Part shown: piece by piece, positions 37,328-50,335 of the stretch
How the letters are laid out: every line of letters starts with the position of its first letter
Position numbering within the stretch: position 1 is the first letter of the stretch
Assembly: GCA_947846985.1 (NCBI GenBank)
Contig: CANTUZ010000005.1
Span: forward strand, 10,410,001-10,474,000
Origin: Fratercula arctica
Taxonomy: Eukaryota; Chordata; Aves; Charadriiformes; Alcidae
Direction of reading: 5' to 3'
DNA: 64,000 nt
Made by a program: the position numbers and the translations under genes
The notes under the pieces: generated by a model
The model's input: only the letters and a program-made list of their open reading frames with translations
Databases searched by the model: none
Told to the model about the DNA's origin: nothing

Positions 37328-40300
37328 TTGATGTAATTTCATCATAAGGAAGAAAATGCATGCTTAGTTCAAGGAGGCATCCAGGGACTTACCCAATTCC
37401 AAAGTTATCCCTGTAAAAAAAATGCCAGTGTATTTCATAATCAGCTAGATATGCTCTTCACCAAAGAACTGCTTTGCTATTTTTTTTTTTTAAATAATAT
37501 AACTGAAAGAATGGGATTTCTCCAAATTTCTCTTTGAGAAGTGTGAACAAATTCTGTCAAAGACTAATATGAACAAAAATCATTCCAGTTTATCTTCAAA
37601 CCCCCAAAAGTCAGAAATATCCCTCCACATACATGCACATGCTCTCAACACAATCACTAAATTGGAAAATGAAGCCAAAACTCCATCAGAACTGATGGTA
37701 GCAGCTTCTTAAATTTACTTAATTCAAGTGTGTGCTGATTCATGGATGGTTACTAGAGGAGATGCACAGTTCACATTAGCCTCTCAGGATCTAGATATCT
37801 GAATCTAAATGTGATGCTTCTAATTCTGATACCTGCTATCAAACCTTCTCTGCTGTAGATAGCAGCCCTAATTCAAAGAAGGTAGCAAAGTGATATCCAG
37901 CACGGTTCTTTTTCACAAAAGAGAAGGTTGCCTCAAGCCAAAATGTCTTTGGAAACTGAATTTATTAACATCCTTGTTGAGATTTTCAAAGTGTTATTTC
38001 CATTTCAACCAGTAAAGAATTGACTTCAGAGAAAAGAGTTCTAGCTGTTAGCATAAACAGACCTGTAAGAATCATCCTTCTCATAACGCTCCCATAGAGT
38101 GTCTAATATTTTAACAGAGACTAAAACAGTTTCAGGAGACCCGTACCTCAATTCAAAGCTGCCTTCTAGACTTATCAGTATCAATATTCAAACGATTAAT
38201 AACATTCAGAAACATCTGCTGACTTCTATTAATAGCCAAAGAGCACTCGCAATGTCAGCTCTTCATCTGCAGGTTTTGGTCAAGGCAAATTCAGCCCCAC
38301 ATTGGGCAGATGTGCCTCCAGCACTAACTTCATCCTGGGGTAGAGTTGTCCAAACTAGTGTGTGTACTTAAGTCTAACATAGCAATAGAGAAAGACTGAG
38401 GCTTTAATGTCAAACACTTAAGAGGTTTGTATGTGCAAGCACCAGTTCTAATAGCTAACCAATATTTAATTAAAAAACCTTTGGGATCACCTCTGAAACA
38501 GGACTACAAATGAGAAAGTGCAAATATATTTCATTGGTTAATATTAATATGGATTGATTAAATTCAAAGAAATCGCATGATTTTTACAGAGAGGACTTAT
38601 TTAATAATACAGAAATATTCATCAGCAGCGAAGAGTCAACGGCTTAATATAGACAAATAAAAGACCACTGTGTCTGAAGCCAAGAACACTTACTGCAGGG
38701 TTGTTCAGAATACAAATTAAAAATGGACTTCTAAAAACGTGTCTTTAGACTAGCCACTATATTTTGCACACTCTCACACAGTTAACTTGGGAAACATTAG
38801 TGGTTTTCTAAGTCTTGATGGTTTCTTTTTGTACCAATATATTTCTTACTATTGACAGTATGTCAGGCCAGTAATATATGTTCAAGGGAAGAAAGGCTAT
38901 ATTTAGAAAACAAAAAGAACAAACTGACAAGGGGAAAAACTGCAGCCACACAGAAGTTATAAGAATATATGCAATACATAACAAAAGAGGTCATCCTTAG
39001 TGGAATGAATTGTAAACATGATAGCATTAAGCAAAGAGCTTACAGGAAAGTATAAGCAATGAGGTCACTAGCTCAAGAAAGCATGCAGACTGAACTGTAA
39101 CCTATCCATTTTTCACTTTTCATAGTGTTATACACGTTACAATCAGGTTTTTTAATAGTTTTCATTCCTTTATTTTAAAGGAAAAATTTGTGCATCCAGG
39201 TTCCTACAGCTCATTTTGATGCCTAACATGGTACCATCTTCCTTTACTTTCCTTCTCCCAATTTTCATGTGATTTCTTTAAAAGTTCTTAATTTAATTTG
39301 GTTTCATTTCTGTTTTATATTCTCTTCATTTTCACCCTAATATCACATCTCTGTATTTATTCTTCTCCCAGATGCCTACATTATCTCCTTTATCACGGAA
39401 TTTAGCTTTTCATCCTTAAATCTACTGATTTGCTCTCTTCTCTAATTCCTTTTTGCTTTCTGTGATGCAGCCTGACCCTTTTATCAGCTATCCCATCACT
39501 TTTCTGCCTGTCTTCTCTTTCTAAAATGACTCCTGAGAGACTCTGCAGACCTGCAAAGCTGAAGTAGAGATCCGCTGAAGATCATCAGTGGAGGAGAGAA
39601 ATTACCGTTCTTGACATCTAAAAAGATCCTGTTTCAAGGCTCTTCACTTTCACAGAACCAGAAACTGTACATTACCACCAGAGTACTCTGTAGTTGTAGT
39701 TGCATTTCATATTCTTTCAGGGAATCTCAGGACCTTAAAAACCCTTTGTGACTTGAAAATCTAAGTAACTGAATGATGACAGGTGAATAATTAACCTCTC
39801 ACAGCACAAAAAGGAGGCTGGAAGAAAGAGGAACAAATAAAAGAAACAATGTTTGTCTACCAGTCCTCAAAAACCGGACTATACGGATATATGAAAGCCG
39901 GTCAGTCAGCTGGGTCTGAAGATTTTTAGAAATTAACCAGAGAACGGAACTTCAGTATACAGTCACGTGAAATGTGTTCCCAGCTATAATAAAGCCAAAT
40001 TTCAATAACAAGCCTCAGAAGTATCTTTAAATATAGTCTGTATTTGAGATTGCAGTGAGTTATGGCTATGTCCAAAGTACAAAGAGAATCTCCTCTGATG
40101 ATATACATTAAATTATAAATTTACAGATGTCAATGAATATTTTCAGAAAATACATTTTCTATCCATCAAATCAGTGCTGCAATTCTGAAGAGACATTATT
40201 TTTCAACACTGAGAACAAAATCACCCTTAATCCTTGCCATAGCTTCAGCAACTCAGCTGTTAATCAGAGTGTTGTGACATATATTTCTCTATATAAAAGG

Positions 40301-41433
40301 CTGAAGTAACAAAAGGGGGGGGGGAAATCACAGTTAAACACATAGATAATCAGAGATCTGATGGTTTTAAATATTCCCACTTGAGGTCTGCACACGAACT
40401 GCACTTATCAGTTAGCTTTTTTCCCCTCTACTTCATGGCACATAATAGCTAAGAATCAAATCCTTTCCATTTATCATTTGGCCATTCACTGTATAATCAA
40501 TACGCAACAGAAATCTTCTAAAAAGTCACCCGTGCTAGAAGTACCAAGATAACATTTATTACAGGACCCAAAATGCTATTTGGCTATTTTCTACTTCAAA
40601 AAGAGAAAAGCAGACCCGTCTTGAGCATTGTGAACCCTTGTCAAAAAATTAGATACCAACATTACCTTTTATAAAGCCAAGTAACCTAAAAAGACTAAAA
40701 ACGTAATAAAATGCTCATCCTGCCACTACCAGCTGACGTGCGCTGGGAGACAACATGGATCTTTCAGCGTGCCCCAAAGCCACAGCTTACCAAGAAACCT
40801 GTTTACCTCCCACCAAAGCAAAAGGATGTAACAGAGGACCTTACCAGTACAACCTTGCTCTTGGTTTTACATCATGCACTGACACATGAGAAAGAAAAAA
40901 GACAATTCCTCAGAGAGATTCAATGACACATTTCCATAGTCAGAAACACATTAAGTCTACCCCAAAAACAACAGAAAGAGCATGAATCTTAATGATGTTC
41001 ACACACACATGCACCTCTTCTTCACCATATTAAACAGCCTTAAAATAAACTACCATTAAAACTGCTTTCTCTAATCCACTTATCAAAATAAGCAATTACT
41101 AATGCTTCCTTTAGCCTATAAGCATCATCCTTACTCTCTTCATCCTTCAAAGACTGACACAGACCTTTCAGGTTATATCCCAATGGAATAAGGAAAATCA
41201 TACACACCGTATTATGTTAACGTAATAAAGTTGTCAATGTTATACTGATTACTGGCATTATGCTGCTTGTCATAAAAATATCAATTACTAAACAAGAAAA
41301 TGCATGTATTTAATAATATATGCTAAATATTTACTTTAAATAAACATTTTGGAATCAAGCGTTTCAGAAAATGAAAACATGTAATGCCAAGCTAACATAA
41401 TGAGTATTTTAGGATATGGGATCAACATCTTAC
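37328..41433. other. AT-rich non-coding region, no recognised gene
   Basis: No gene was recognised. A G10 run lies at 40315-40324 and a TCACGTGA palindrome (E-box/M-box type) at 39963-39970. The rest is unassigned. Confidence 0.6.
40315..40324. repeat. G10 homopolymer
   Basis: Ten consecutive G follow AAAA in an otherwise AT-rich stretch. G runs of this length are uncommon here and are prone to sequencing-length error. Confidence 0.85.
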
Positions 41434-41609
41434 CAAGAAAAAACACAAGGCTTATTTCAGGAATCGTCACGGTAACTTCTGTCCCTGGGATCCACACCAC
41501 GATTCTGATTTTGTCTCCTTTCAGGCTGTATTGGGTTTTTAAATATTCTGTGAATTGAGAGGAATGCTTTTCCTTGAATGTGCTTTCAAAACGATAAAAA
41601 TAGTTCATG
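41434..41609 (-). other. Exon-like segment, 176 bases (candidate)
   Basis: Read on the minus strand, an acceptor (TTGTCTTACAG, a weak pyrimidine tract) precedes 41609 and a strong donor (CTTG then GTAAGA) follows 41434. One base completes a codon, 58 codons are open, and one base is left over. The peptide has a polar start (NYFYRFESTFKEKH) and then a beta-strand-like alternation (KIRIVVWIPGTEVTVTIPE), and codon use looks protein-like. I recognise no family. It lies on the opposite strand to the other exon candidates, so the two sets would belong to different genes or one is chance. Confidence 0.3.
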
Positions 41610-43343
41610 CTGTAAGACAATTTTTGATCCACGAATAATTATCCACAATACTCCCAAGGGGTCAAGTCTTGTATACTAACCAGTAAGTTACATCTGCTTA
41701 CCAATATTGATTAAGATCATACCTTGACTTTCTTATTGATTAACTGAAATTATATAGTAAAGTGTTGTGTTAGAGAATGAAGTAGAATAATCTGGAGAAA
41801 AACATACTATTCTCCACAGTATTAACTTCTTCCTTTTTTCTTTTAATTTATTTACTTATAAATATATTCTACATACTGTAGCTACTTTTCTACAAAAATT
41901 TCTTCCAGGTGAGCAATTACAACCCTTTAACTTTCATCTGTAAGTTTATTAGGTATTAAGACAAATTATCTTGTGACATCCTGACACAATTTCCCTGAGC
42001 AAACAATCTCCACATGCTTTCAGCTAAGCCTCACTTGCGATGTGGACTTCTACTTTACCACCTGTGTTACAGCTGAGCCAGGAAAGTGGTTATTAATGTA
42101 AAAAATTTCCTTGAAGCTTAATGATTGCTAAGAGGAAAATCACATTTCTTTTTTTAGTGTTTACAGTCAAACTCCATTAAGTATCATGTTTTCAAGAGGC
42201 TTTTAACCTTCAGTTGAGGTTCATCGTTACCACTGCCAGTTGGATTTTTCAATTCTCTCAAAATATTCTATTTACTGTATACATCATTACATCTTCCAAA
42301 TGCACGGAGCATGGCCCTGACCAAGTGATCAGATACGACATAGCAGAAAGGACTGCAAAAGCTCTATCGTACTATCTCTTGAAAATTTGATAAAGATTCC
42401 CTTTCAGCTGGAGGAACAGGATCTGTTGCTACTGCAAAGACTGAGGCTACTCTAAACAATGACAAAGTGACCAGAGGAAGAAGTTACACATGGTCTTGCA
42501 AGGTTAACAACACAATACCAAAGAGAGAAGCAGTACATATAATCTCAAATTAAAATCATTACATTATCTTCTATAATACCACCTAATCTCCACGCACACA
42601 AGATTTGAGAAGCAGTTTCTAGTTCTGAACTGCTGAGGGTGCCAATCGTTCCACTGTCGCCACTTTATTCCCTAGCAGGTAACTGCAGACTGTTGCACTG
42701 AGAGTAAGTGTCCCAGTTGTGCACGCAATACACCTAATGGCAGACCTCCCTCCTGGAGCAACATGTCCAAATATAACATTGTGATGACTATTATAAAGAG
42801 TTAATAATAGAGGTCAGTTAGGGTGCGGCATTAAAAAAGAAAAAAAAATTAAAAACCCAACATCTTTCTACCACAGCAAATATCAAACCGGAAAAATTAA
42901 GGGTAGATGCTATCAATCAATAATATAGAAATGATCAACAGTTTATTCATTCATACCAGACTGACTCCCTGAGTGCAGAGAGTTGGCAGAGAGGAGCCCT
43001 GAGACCAAACGCCTCAGCAAGGTAAGCAGGATTTTTTTCAAAGTTTCAGAAGGAGAAAATAAAGTTTTCTACTTATTATTACTTGTTGCTCCTTGTCACC
43101 CTTAAATGTCTTAGTTTATCTTAGGGCTTTCTTCAATTCATATAAAGTATACATGAACAGTAACAACAGTAACTACAACTTATAGGACATGCCTGGAACA
43201 GAACAACAACTGAGGCCTTCAAAACCGGCAAATCCAAAGGAATCTTAACTCAAGGGAAGTCACAGAGGAGTTCTTTTGTATGAAAAAAATTCTTAGGACT
43301 AAGCTCAGGTGTTTTATAGAATGTGTTTAGTTACATAGTGTAG

Positions 43344-43357
43344 CCACAAGAGGGAAG
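43344..43357 (+). promoter_or_regulatory. Possible CTCF-type site
   Basis: CCACAAGAGGGAAG matches 12 of 14 positions of the CTCF core CCASYAGRKGGCRS. The mismatches are A at the Y position and A in place of the core C. It is a chance-level match without binding or conservation data. Confidence 0.28.
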
Positions 43358-45481
43358 CTCAACCCACTTGTTAACTCTTTTTTAACTAGTTTATCAAAGT
43401 CCAAACTGCTCACAGGCTAGGTTCTTCAATTTACAACAAAATCTGAGATTCGTGACTTAAAATTCAAAATGTTAGTCTAAACCAATGCCAACACTTACAG
43501 TATAAAGACATTGGAAGAGAGGGAACTTACGTAAGGCTAAATGTTAGCTGCATAACCATGAAAATGAAGATACCAGACCAAATGAAGAGTTCTTTCATAA
43601 AGAACTTAAATTACACCCAACCAAACTGCTAAGCGGACAGTTTCTGGGATGCAAGGCAAGCCATGCAGCCAAGGAAAGACCTGTCTGAGGCAGAGGAGGA
43701 GCCACAGTTATTTAGCTAAGAACAGAGCGAGCGCCCTTTGCTTGAGCAAGAGGAACCATGGCAGGTGTGGGACAGAGCCAGCAGCTCTCAAGCCTGCACT
43801 GATGGCTAATTCCGCAATCAGTCGTAACACAAAGGAATACAAGCTGTGGTGCAAACATAGGGTTCCCACAGACCAAGCTCCACCTGCGGACGTGGGCGAA
43901 CTGGAGGGATAACTACTACACTCCTGGTTGTTTTTACCTCTAAACTGCCAGAAACATTTCTGCTGAGGAAGAGGCACGTTCAGCTGTCCCAGCCATCCCA
44001 TACAGCAAACCCATTTTACTCCCCTCCCATGGTACGAGGGCTCAACACTGCTCTTGGGGTGGGTGCTGCCCACTGGAAAACAAGCAGGTTTTATATACCC
44101 CTGAAAAGGGGAATGCTTGCCAAAAGGAAAAAGTGAGTTTGACTGACTGTATCAGACAGGAAGGTACCTAGGTTTATACATCTGGAAAGGACTGCGTATC
44201 CAGTTGATTTTGATACACTCCGTTCCTCCTTTTTACAGTGCTTCTCAAAATATGGAGATGAGCAAACGTAAACTAAAACCCAGTGATTCTAAAATAAATG
44301 TAAATTTCCTTGAAAGTTTGCTTCCTGTAGATTTTGAGTTTAACAAAAATTAGATGCTGAAAACATAAAAAGTATTTGTCATTTACAGTCAAAAAAAGTT
44401 TTTATTTGAGTCTACAACTGGCCATTGTTTTTTATAATGTAAGGCACGGGGATTTCAGAACCAGAAACACGCCATCACATAATGTTAAACTTGATTCAGT
44501 AATTCTTTCTTTTTCCAGCATCACTGTACACACATTCAGAAATTAAACACACCTTTTTCTAATTTGATCATGTATCTGGATACCTTTATGAAAAGCTCAA
44601 ACTGCCATGTGGTGAGGGTATATGCAATCAGTGTTCCACCAGTGCTAGTTTCTTTCTTCCTTTCAGAACAACATTAGATACCAATTAGGTCTCTTTCTCC
44701 AAGACAGAAGCTGCTTCCCAAAGTTTATATCTGAATGGTTTTCCTTGACTCTCAGTGCAGCCTGGCAGAAGTGACAGGAAATAACTAATCACTAAAACAT
44801 AAGTTATTTTATCTGTATTCTTTCTTGCCTATAGCGCTAAACTGCTTATCTAGTACAAAATCATGATGTGGCTTAGAATATTTTTTCTATTTGTGTATAT
44901 CAGTCTCCCAAAGAGAGAAGCATAACTTAAAAAAAACCATAAAAATATAGATGTATGGTCTTCATACTATCATAAATACAGAAAGGAGCGCTTGCTATCT
45001 CTGGGAGTTCCAAGAGATTTCAAATGTGTGATATTGCTTTCATCTAACCAAAGTATTTTATTGTGTTATCTGTTTTTTCAGTCTCTCTTAAATATTTTTA
45101 AGTTTTAATATGCTTTCCAACTGCCAAACGACAGCTCAGCAGATGATTACCTGTTCTTTATTCTCTCTGTTGGTTATTTCTCATTCTTACACCAAGGAAT
45201 ACCACTTTCAGAGCGCTGGTAGCATTGTGTAAACACTACCGATTACTGTGCACCGCTGCAGTATCATATAGTAGCCCCAGCTCTGGAAATCGTGACCAGA
45301 CATTCCTACTGAAAGATTCCCCAAGGACCGGCCACAGCAGCCTCGCTCAGACAGTCATTAGGTTGAGGCATTAGACGAAGCACACACTCTTCTGCACAGC
45401 ATGGAAAGGGAGCTAGCTTCACAGCACGTTTCTTACCAGCGAATCTCACCAAGTGGTGCCTTTGCATCATGGAGCAGCTTA

Positions 45482-45531
45482 ATAAAAAGAGGACTACCTT
45501 GCACCTTCATAAAAAAGAGGACTATCTTGCA
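45482..45531. repeat. Two-copy tandem duplication, 27-base period
   Basis: ATAAAAAGAGGACTACCTTG (45482) recurs as ATAAAAAAGAGGACTATCTTG (45509), with one extra A and one C-to-T change. This is a local duplication with no coding content. Confidence 0.85.
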
Positions 45532-46043
45532 GGACGCAACTGCTGATGGCAACCCTCCCGGACTCAACTGACAGGGAAATGAAAACAGTGCAGCGCAGAC
45601 TAATGCAAAAAGCTGAATGCCTGTTTCTATCCCTAAACAAAGGACACAATAATTTTAAAAAAGCCTTTTTCCAAAGCTATCTGGCTGCTGGATGGATGAT
45701 CACTCCCAAGTAGTTTCATCTAGACACTCACAGGTAGTGCAAATGCATTAAAGACAGAGCTGCAGAGTTCTGTATAGAAGCCTATGATTAAGCAAGCTAA
45801 AGTCGGAGAAGATGATCTGTGGCAGAACCCGTTTGATTTTATTTTAAACTGGCTTTGGAATTCTCAAAGTGTTTTGCATTAGTGGCTAAAAGGCCCTGGT
45901 AATTTGGTAATTTTTGCTTGCTGATAGATGTTAGATGCCTCTCAGAAAGCATACAAGAAGTCCCTGAAATGCTACGGAAAGCCTGTGGACACACAGATTA
46001 TTACAGCCAGCATTTCTTCCAGTTAATGTATCCAACCAACACC

Positions 46044-46120
46044 AAGAATCACAGAATAATTTTAATGCTGAAAGGGACCTTTGGAGTTCATCCGATCCAA
46101 TCTCGTACTTTAAGCAAAGC
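46044..46120 (-). mobile_element. CR1 LINE 3' tail, about 77 bases
   Basis: On the plus strand AATCACAGAATAATTTTAATG is followed by CTGAAAGGGACCTTTGGAG and TTCATCCGATCCAATCTC. This matches the reverse complement of a CR1 3' end of the type with GGAGGTCATCTGGTCCAAC. It is short and diverged. Confidence 0.8.
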
Positions 46121-49100
46121 TAGCTTTCACACATTTTCTTCTTTTTCTTTACTCAGCATATAAGAAGAAAATATTCAGCATATTGAATGGCGCTGGCACA
46201 AGTGCATGGGTGCTTAGACAGGGCTGAAGAGCTCAGCAGATGACAAAAGTCAATTTTTACAGTTGCAAACTTTACTGGAATTTAATACACTTTTTTACTT
46301 CTCAGAAAGATTAGTTTAATGCACATGCCTCATTTTTGTCCAAGCCAGTGGCTCCTTTCTCTCATGGAAGCTCTAACCAACTCTCCGTAGAAGGCATTGT
46401 GCTCCACACGGCCACCAGGAACAAAGATCCTGTGGAGATTTCAGAAATACTGCAATGGGTTTTCCTACCATGGGGGAAAAATAACCAAACCCCATCCGAA
46501 AACCAGCAACTTGAAGCATCCTTGATTTTAAACTTCCATGTTGCAAACTGTACCTCATGGGTAAAACAACAGGATTCAAACGAAGATTTGTCGGTCAGGA
46601 CCCTAGCACCAGACAGCAATATTTTCAGTCCAACTGTATCTCTTGTAGGATTGAAAACACTGATGTGCATAAGTCAGGTCTCAAACACGGGTTTAAAGTA
46701 ATGAGGTTTTTAAAGCCAAAAAGGTATATGACATTACCCACAGCAGTTCTAGCCCTTGCAACCAGTGCAAAATGGAATATAGGAAGCAACTGATACTTTA
46801 CTCACATGGAATGTGTCATTTGGGAGTTCTACAAATCTTGACTATCACTAATTTGAAATGCCCAAACATTACCTTATGGCAGCAAGGGCTCAGCTCCCCC
46901 GGCTTCCCTTTTCCTCAGCCACCTCGGAGGGGTGACATTTCCCACCGTTCCTTCTCCCTTGATGAGCACGTCACGCGCTACAGGAGTTGCATGGCTGCAC
47001 ATCAGATGATGGGCTCTGACCCAGAAAGAAAGAAGTGGCTGATAAGATAAACTGTATCTGTCCTGAGTTAAATACCAAGACAGCTACAGTGAACTTGTAG
47101 CATATCCAGCAAAAACATTATCTCGGGTTTTTTTATGATTTATTTTTGCAAAGGATTTCCACAGTAAACAAACACTCTTGATGGACACTTTGTCAACAGT
47201 ACTGTTGAGAAAGGCTGGGCCAGGCATCCTGATTACATTTTCAAACTTCTTTATATTATTTTTTACAAAAAAAGAGAAGCTGACAGGATTTGCTTGCCAT
47301 CAATTATTACCTCCATCATCATTTTTGCTTATTATTTGGCTTAGTTTTAAAGTCTTTATTAAAACCTCTTTTATGCAAAAACATTGACCTTTGAATAATT
47401 ATAACCATGAGACAGTGTATAAAGTATTTCTTCTAACATCTATCTTTCCCACCGGTATCCTCATAAGCAGGGTTTACTTGCATTGGAATATTCATGGGGT
47501 ATAAATAATAAAAAAAGCATGAAAGCCGCTAGAGTATATGTAGAAAATTTACTCTCCGTGCTAGTTCTTAACTTTCGGTTAACTTTCTTACAACTGTACA
47601 ATAACTTGAAGCAAAAATCCGTCCTTTGAGAGAAACTGCTAAGCAACATTTCCAGTTAACAATGTACTCCATCTTTTAAATACACATACTGTCACAGGAA
47701 ATTAATGTAACAGTCGCAAGCTCTGATAACGTAACACTGCTGGCTATTAAGAGCAGGAGGTAGGGTAGCTGAAGAAATTCTTGCAAAATTAAGCAAAGGA
47801 AAAATTTTGTGCTTAAGCAGATGCTACGTGCAGGAAATTTTAAAACAAACTTACTTCCAGTCTCTCCCAGGCCAGTTCTCTCTCCACCAAACATGGCCCA
47901 TTTTCCAAAATATTGTTTTCATTTACCTCTCATCAATTGGGTTGTTTTTCAACAGCGTTTTAACTGTCCTTTGAGCCTCTACAGATATCATGCGTTTAGT
48001 AGACAAAGTTGAGTTTTTAAAAAAAAAAAAAAAAAAAAACAAACCAAAATGCAACAGTAAGAAATTAATATTTATGTTCTAAAAGTTCTGGCTCATTATT
48101 AGACAGCATTTTCCCCAAAGCTGTTGGGTTTTTTTAATAACTAATCAGCAAAATATATTGCCTTACAAGCCATTACTATTGTATCTGCATAACTAATACC
48201 ATAAAGCAGTCTTTAAAAAGTACAACTCAAGGTAAATTTACTAACATTTTGTGGCTCATTTAAGTACTAACCCTTTTAGTATACTGTAGTGTGGGCATGC
48301 TATTTATAGGAACATGAATTGAAATAACACAGCTTTGTTCTTAGCTTAATGGCTACGTCTCCTTTGCTAACTCCAGAATTTTCAAGGAAGATAGCGAGAA
48401 CTTAAATGAAGGTATGGAAGAATTAGAGTATTTCAAAACTCTCCTTTATATTCTCATTTTGCGTTATGAAACTCTTATGTGGTATTTCAGTTTTATTCTG
48501 ATTTATTTTGGTTGCCTTTTTAAGCCACCACAATGTACCCTCTTCAAAGTCCCAAAGCCTGTCTTCCAGCAGAAGATGTTTGCAATCTAGTGAGATAAGT
48601 TTTATTGTGGATAATCTTTCTGGAAGACTTTAGGTGTTGACTATACATCTAGTTTGCAAAACCAATTTTGCAAGACTACTGGTGAACATTTTTGCCATGT
48701 TTGACTCTTCCCTCGCAGACCTAACACAACAAAACCTGCTATTAAATAAGTTTGTCATCTTGAACATCTTTGCATTTTAGAGCACAGAACATTAAGCTGA
48801 AGTAAGCTTGCTCTGAAAAAGCCATCATCACCAAGACAGTTTTACAAGATGCAGTCAACATTTTAGGTTATTTGTCCTTTCTTGAGTTACCATGTTTTGA
48901 CATTGTATTGCTACAATAGAATCAGTCATCCACATCTATTTTTAAGCTATCCAGGTTTAGAATCAGATGATCCTTCGGTTACTATAAATCAGACTCCTTT
49001 AAACACAGCAATAAGCAACTGTACTATTAATTCATTCTAATAAAACAAAACTGCTTTCAAAGCAGTGACCTCAGTGAATTGGGTAAATGGAAAAGGGTAA

Positions 49101-49445
49101 AAAAACCCACACAGACAGAGAGGAGAGATTTGCAATGGAGTAGTGATTTCTTCCAAATGATTTGGACCAGCCATGGGGCTTTGTCTGACCCAGCTCAGCT
49201 GACTGAAGACCCAAAGGCGTTGAGTTTACCAGACTACAGTGCACACTAGGCATGATTCTGACTATTCTCCTATGACTTGAGATACCCTGAGATGCCCCAA
49301 GTTCCAGTCAGCTGGAAACCACTATCAGCTGTCGTGCTTCATGCCATCCAAGAAAGAATTGCAACAAATCCCAGCTACCCTTGTTAGCAGAGTTTTGGGT
49401 TGCATTTAAGTTTTAGAGCTAAAATCTTTCTGGCCAGTTTCTACA
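46121..49445. other. Non-coding region, no recognised gene
   Basis: No gene was recognised. Open frames overlap on both strands at 46336-46793 (up to 121 codons), with no domain and no good splice boundaries. An A21 run lies at 48019-48039. Confidence 0.6.
48019..48039. repeat. A21 homopolymer
   Basis: Twenty-one A are followed by CAAACCAAAA. The tract could be a retroposon tail on the plus strand, but no body was recognised upstream. Confidence 0.88.
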
Positions 49446-50084
49446 ACCATAGACTCATAGAACCATCATTTGTCACAGAATCATGGAATGGTTAGGCTGG
49501 AAGGGACCTTTAAAGGTCACCTAGTCCAACCCCCCTGCAGTAAGCAGGGACATCTTCAACTAGATCAGGTTGCTCAAAGGCCCACCCAACCTGACCTTGA
49601 ATGTTTCCAGGGATGTGGCATCTACCACCTCTCTGTCCAACCTGCAACAAGCCCTGATAAAAAGTATGTTCCCATCTTTCTTATAAGCCCCCTCCAAGTA
49701 CTGCAAGGCCCCAGTAAGGTCTCCCCAGAGCTTTCTCTTCTCCAGGCTGAACAACCCCAACTCTCTCAGCCTGTGCTCACAGGAGAAGTGTTCCATCCCT
49801 CTGATTATTTTTGTGGCCCTCCTCTGGACTCATTCCAACAAGTCCATGTCTTTCCTGTACTGAGGACTCCAGAGCTGGATGCAGTACTCCAGATGGGGTC
49901 TCATAAGAGTGGAACAGAAGAGCAGAATCACCTCCCTCAACCTGCTGGCCACCAGGTTGGTCAGGCAAGATTCGTCCTCGGTGAAGTCATGCTGGCTGTC
50001 TTGAATCACCTCCTTGTGCCTTAATATAGCTCCTAGGAGGATCTGTTCCATGATCTTTCCAGAAAAAGAGGTGTGGCTAACAGG
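49446..50084 (-). mobile_element. CR1 LINE with two internal deletions
   Basis: On the plus strand it begins with several degraded octamers (CCATAGACTCATAGAACC, then CACAGAATCATGGAATGG) and runs through GGCTGGAAGGGACCTTTAAAG, CTCTCCAGGCTGAACAACCC-like sequence and ACTCCAGAGCTGGATGCAGT. A first gap falls after CTCTGTCCAACCTG near 49645, where about 100 bases of the usual consensus are absent. A second, larger one falls near 49955: the ORF2 C-terminal block (CTGCTGGCCAC) passes directly into a block from further 5' in ORF2 (GTCAGGCAAGATTCGTCC, GGATCTGTTCCATGATC). The segment containing the FADD catalytic motif is missing. Confidence 0.93.
49830..50051 (-). pseudogene. CR1 ORF2 remnant fused across an internal deletion
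   Basis: The minus-strand frame of 73 codons starts in the N-terminal side of the reverse-transcriptase region (MEQILLGAI, then SCLTNLV) and continues without a stop into the C-terminal region ([11 protein letters not shown], then [18 protein letters not shown]). In CR1 ORF2 these blocks are normally separated by most of the reverse-transcriptase domain, including the catalytic FADD. The join is in frame and falls at a shared GTGGCC-like word, which suggests microhomology. The product could not be an active polymerase. Confidence 0.8.
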
Positions 50085-50091
50085 TATCTTT

Positions 50092-50335
50092 CATTAGATC
50101 AGGTTGCTCAAAGCCCTGGCTAACCTGACCTTGAACACTTCCAGGGATGGGACATCCACTGCTACTCCGGGCGAACTGCTGCAGTATCTCACCACCCTCA
50201 GGACCAAAGGTCATTCCCTCAACATGCCCCTGTGTGACCTGGCCTCTCACCATCTCAAATGCTGGGCCCACACCACACACATCAGTGGACTGGGGAGACC
50301 AGAACGGGACAGAGGAGTCCAGATGCAGTCGCTGA
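50092..50335 (-). mobile_element. Second CR1 LINE fragment, diverged
   Basis: This fragment restarts at CR1 3' UTR sequence (AGATCAGGTTGCTCAAAGCC, TGACCTTGAACACTTCCAGG, CTCACCACCCTCAG). It is therefore a separate insertion, or a duplicated part, directly beside 49446-50084. The part after about 50215 matches only loosely (a CTGGGGAGACCAGAACGGGA / AGTCCAGATGCAGT-like end). Confidence 0.8.

Larger units (their letters stand above)
41610..46043. other. AT-rich non-coding region, no recognised gene
   Basis: No gene was recognised. A CTCF-like motif lies at 43344-43357. A GC-richer patch at about 43650-44080 is open on both strands (87 codons plus, 121 codons minus) without a recognisable domain. 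A two-copy tandem duplication lies at 45482-45531. Confidence 0.6.

Noticed and set aside
46336..46793. Overlapping open frames of up to 121 codons on both strands
   Set aside because: Frames are open on both strands at once, no domain is recognisable, the start is not a good ATG, and the 3' boundary (AGTCAG then GTCTCA) is a weak donor. The length is within the chance range for 64 kb.
49470..50024. 184-codon plus frame
   Set aside because: It is the antisense shadow of the minus-strand CR1 copy at 49446-50084.
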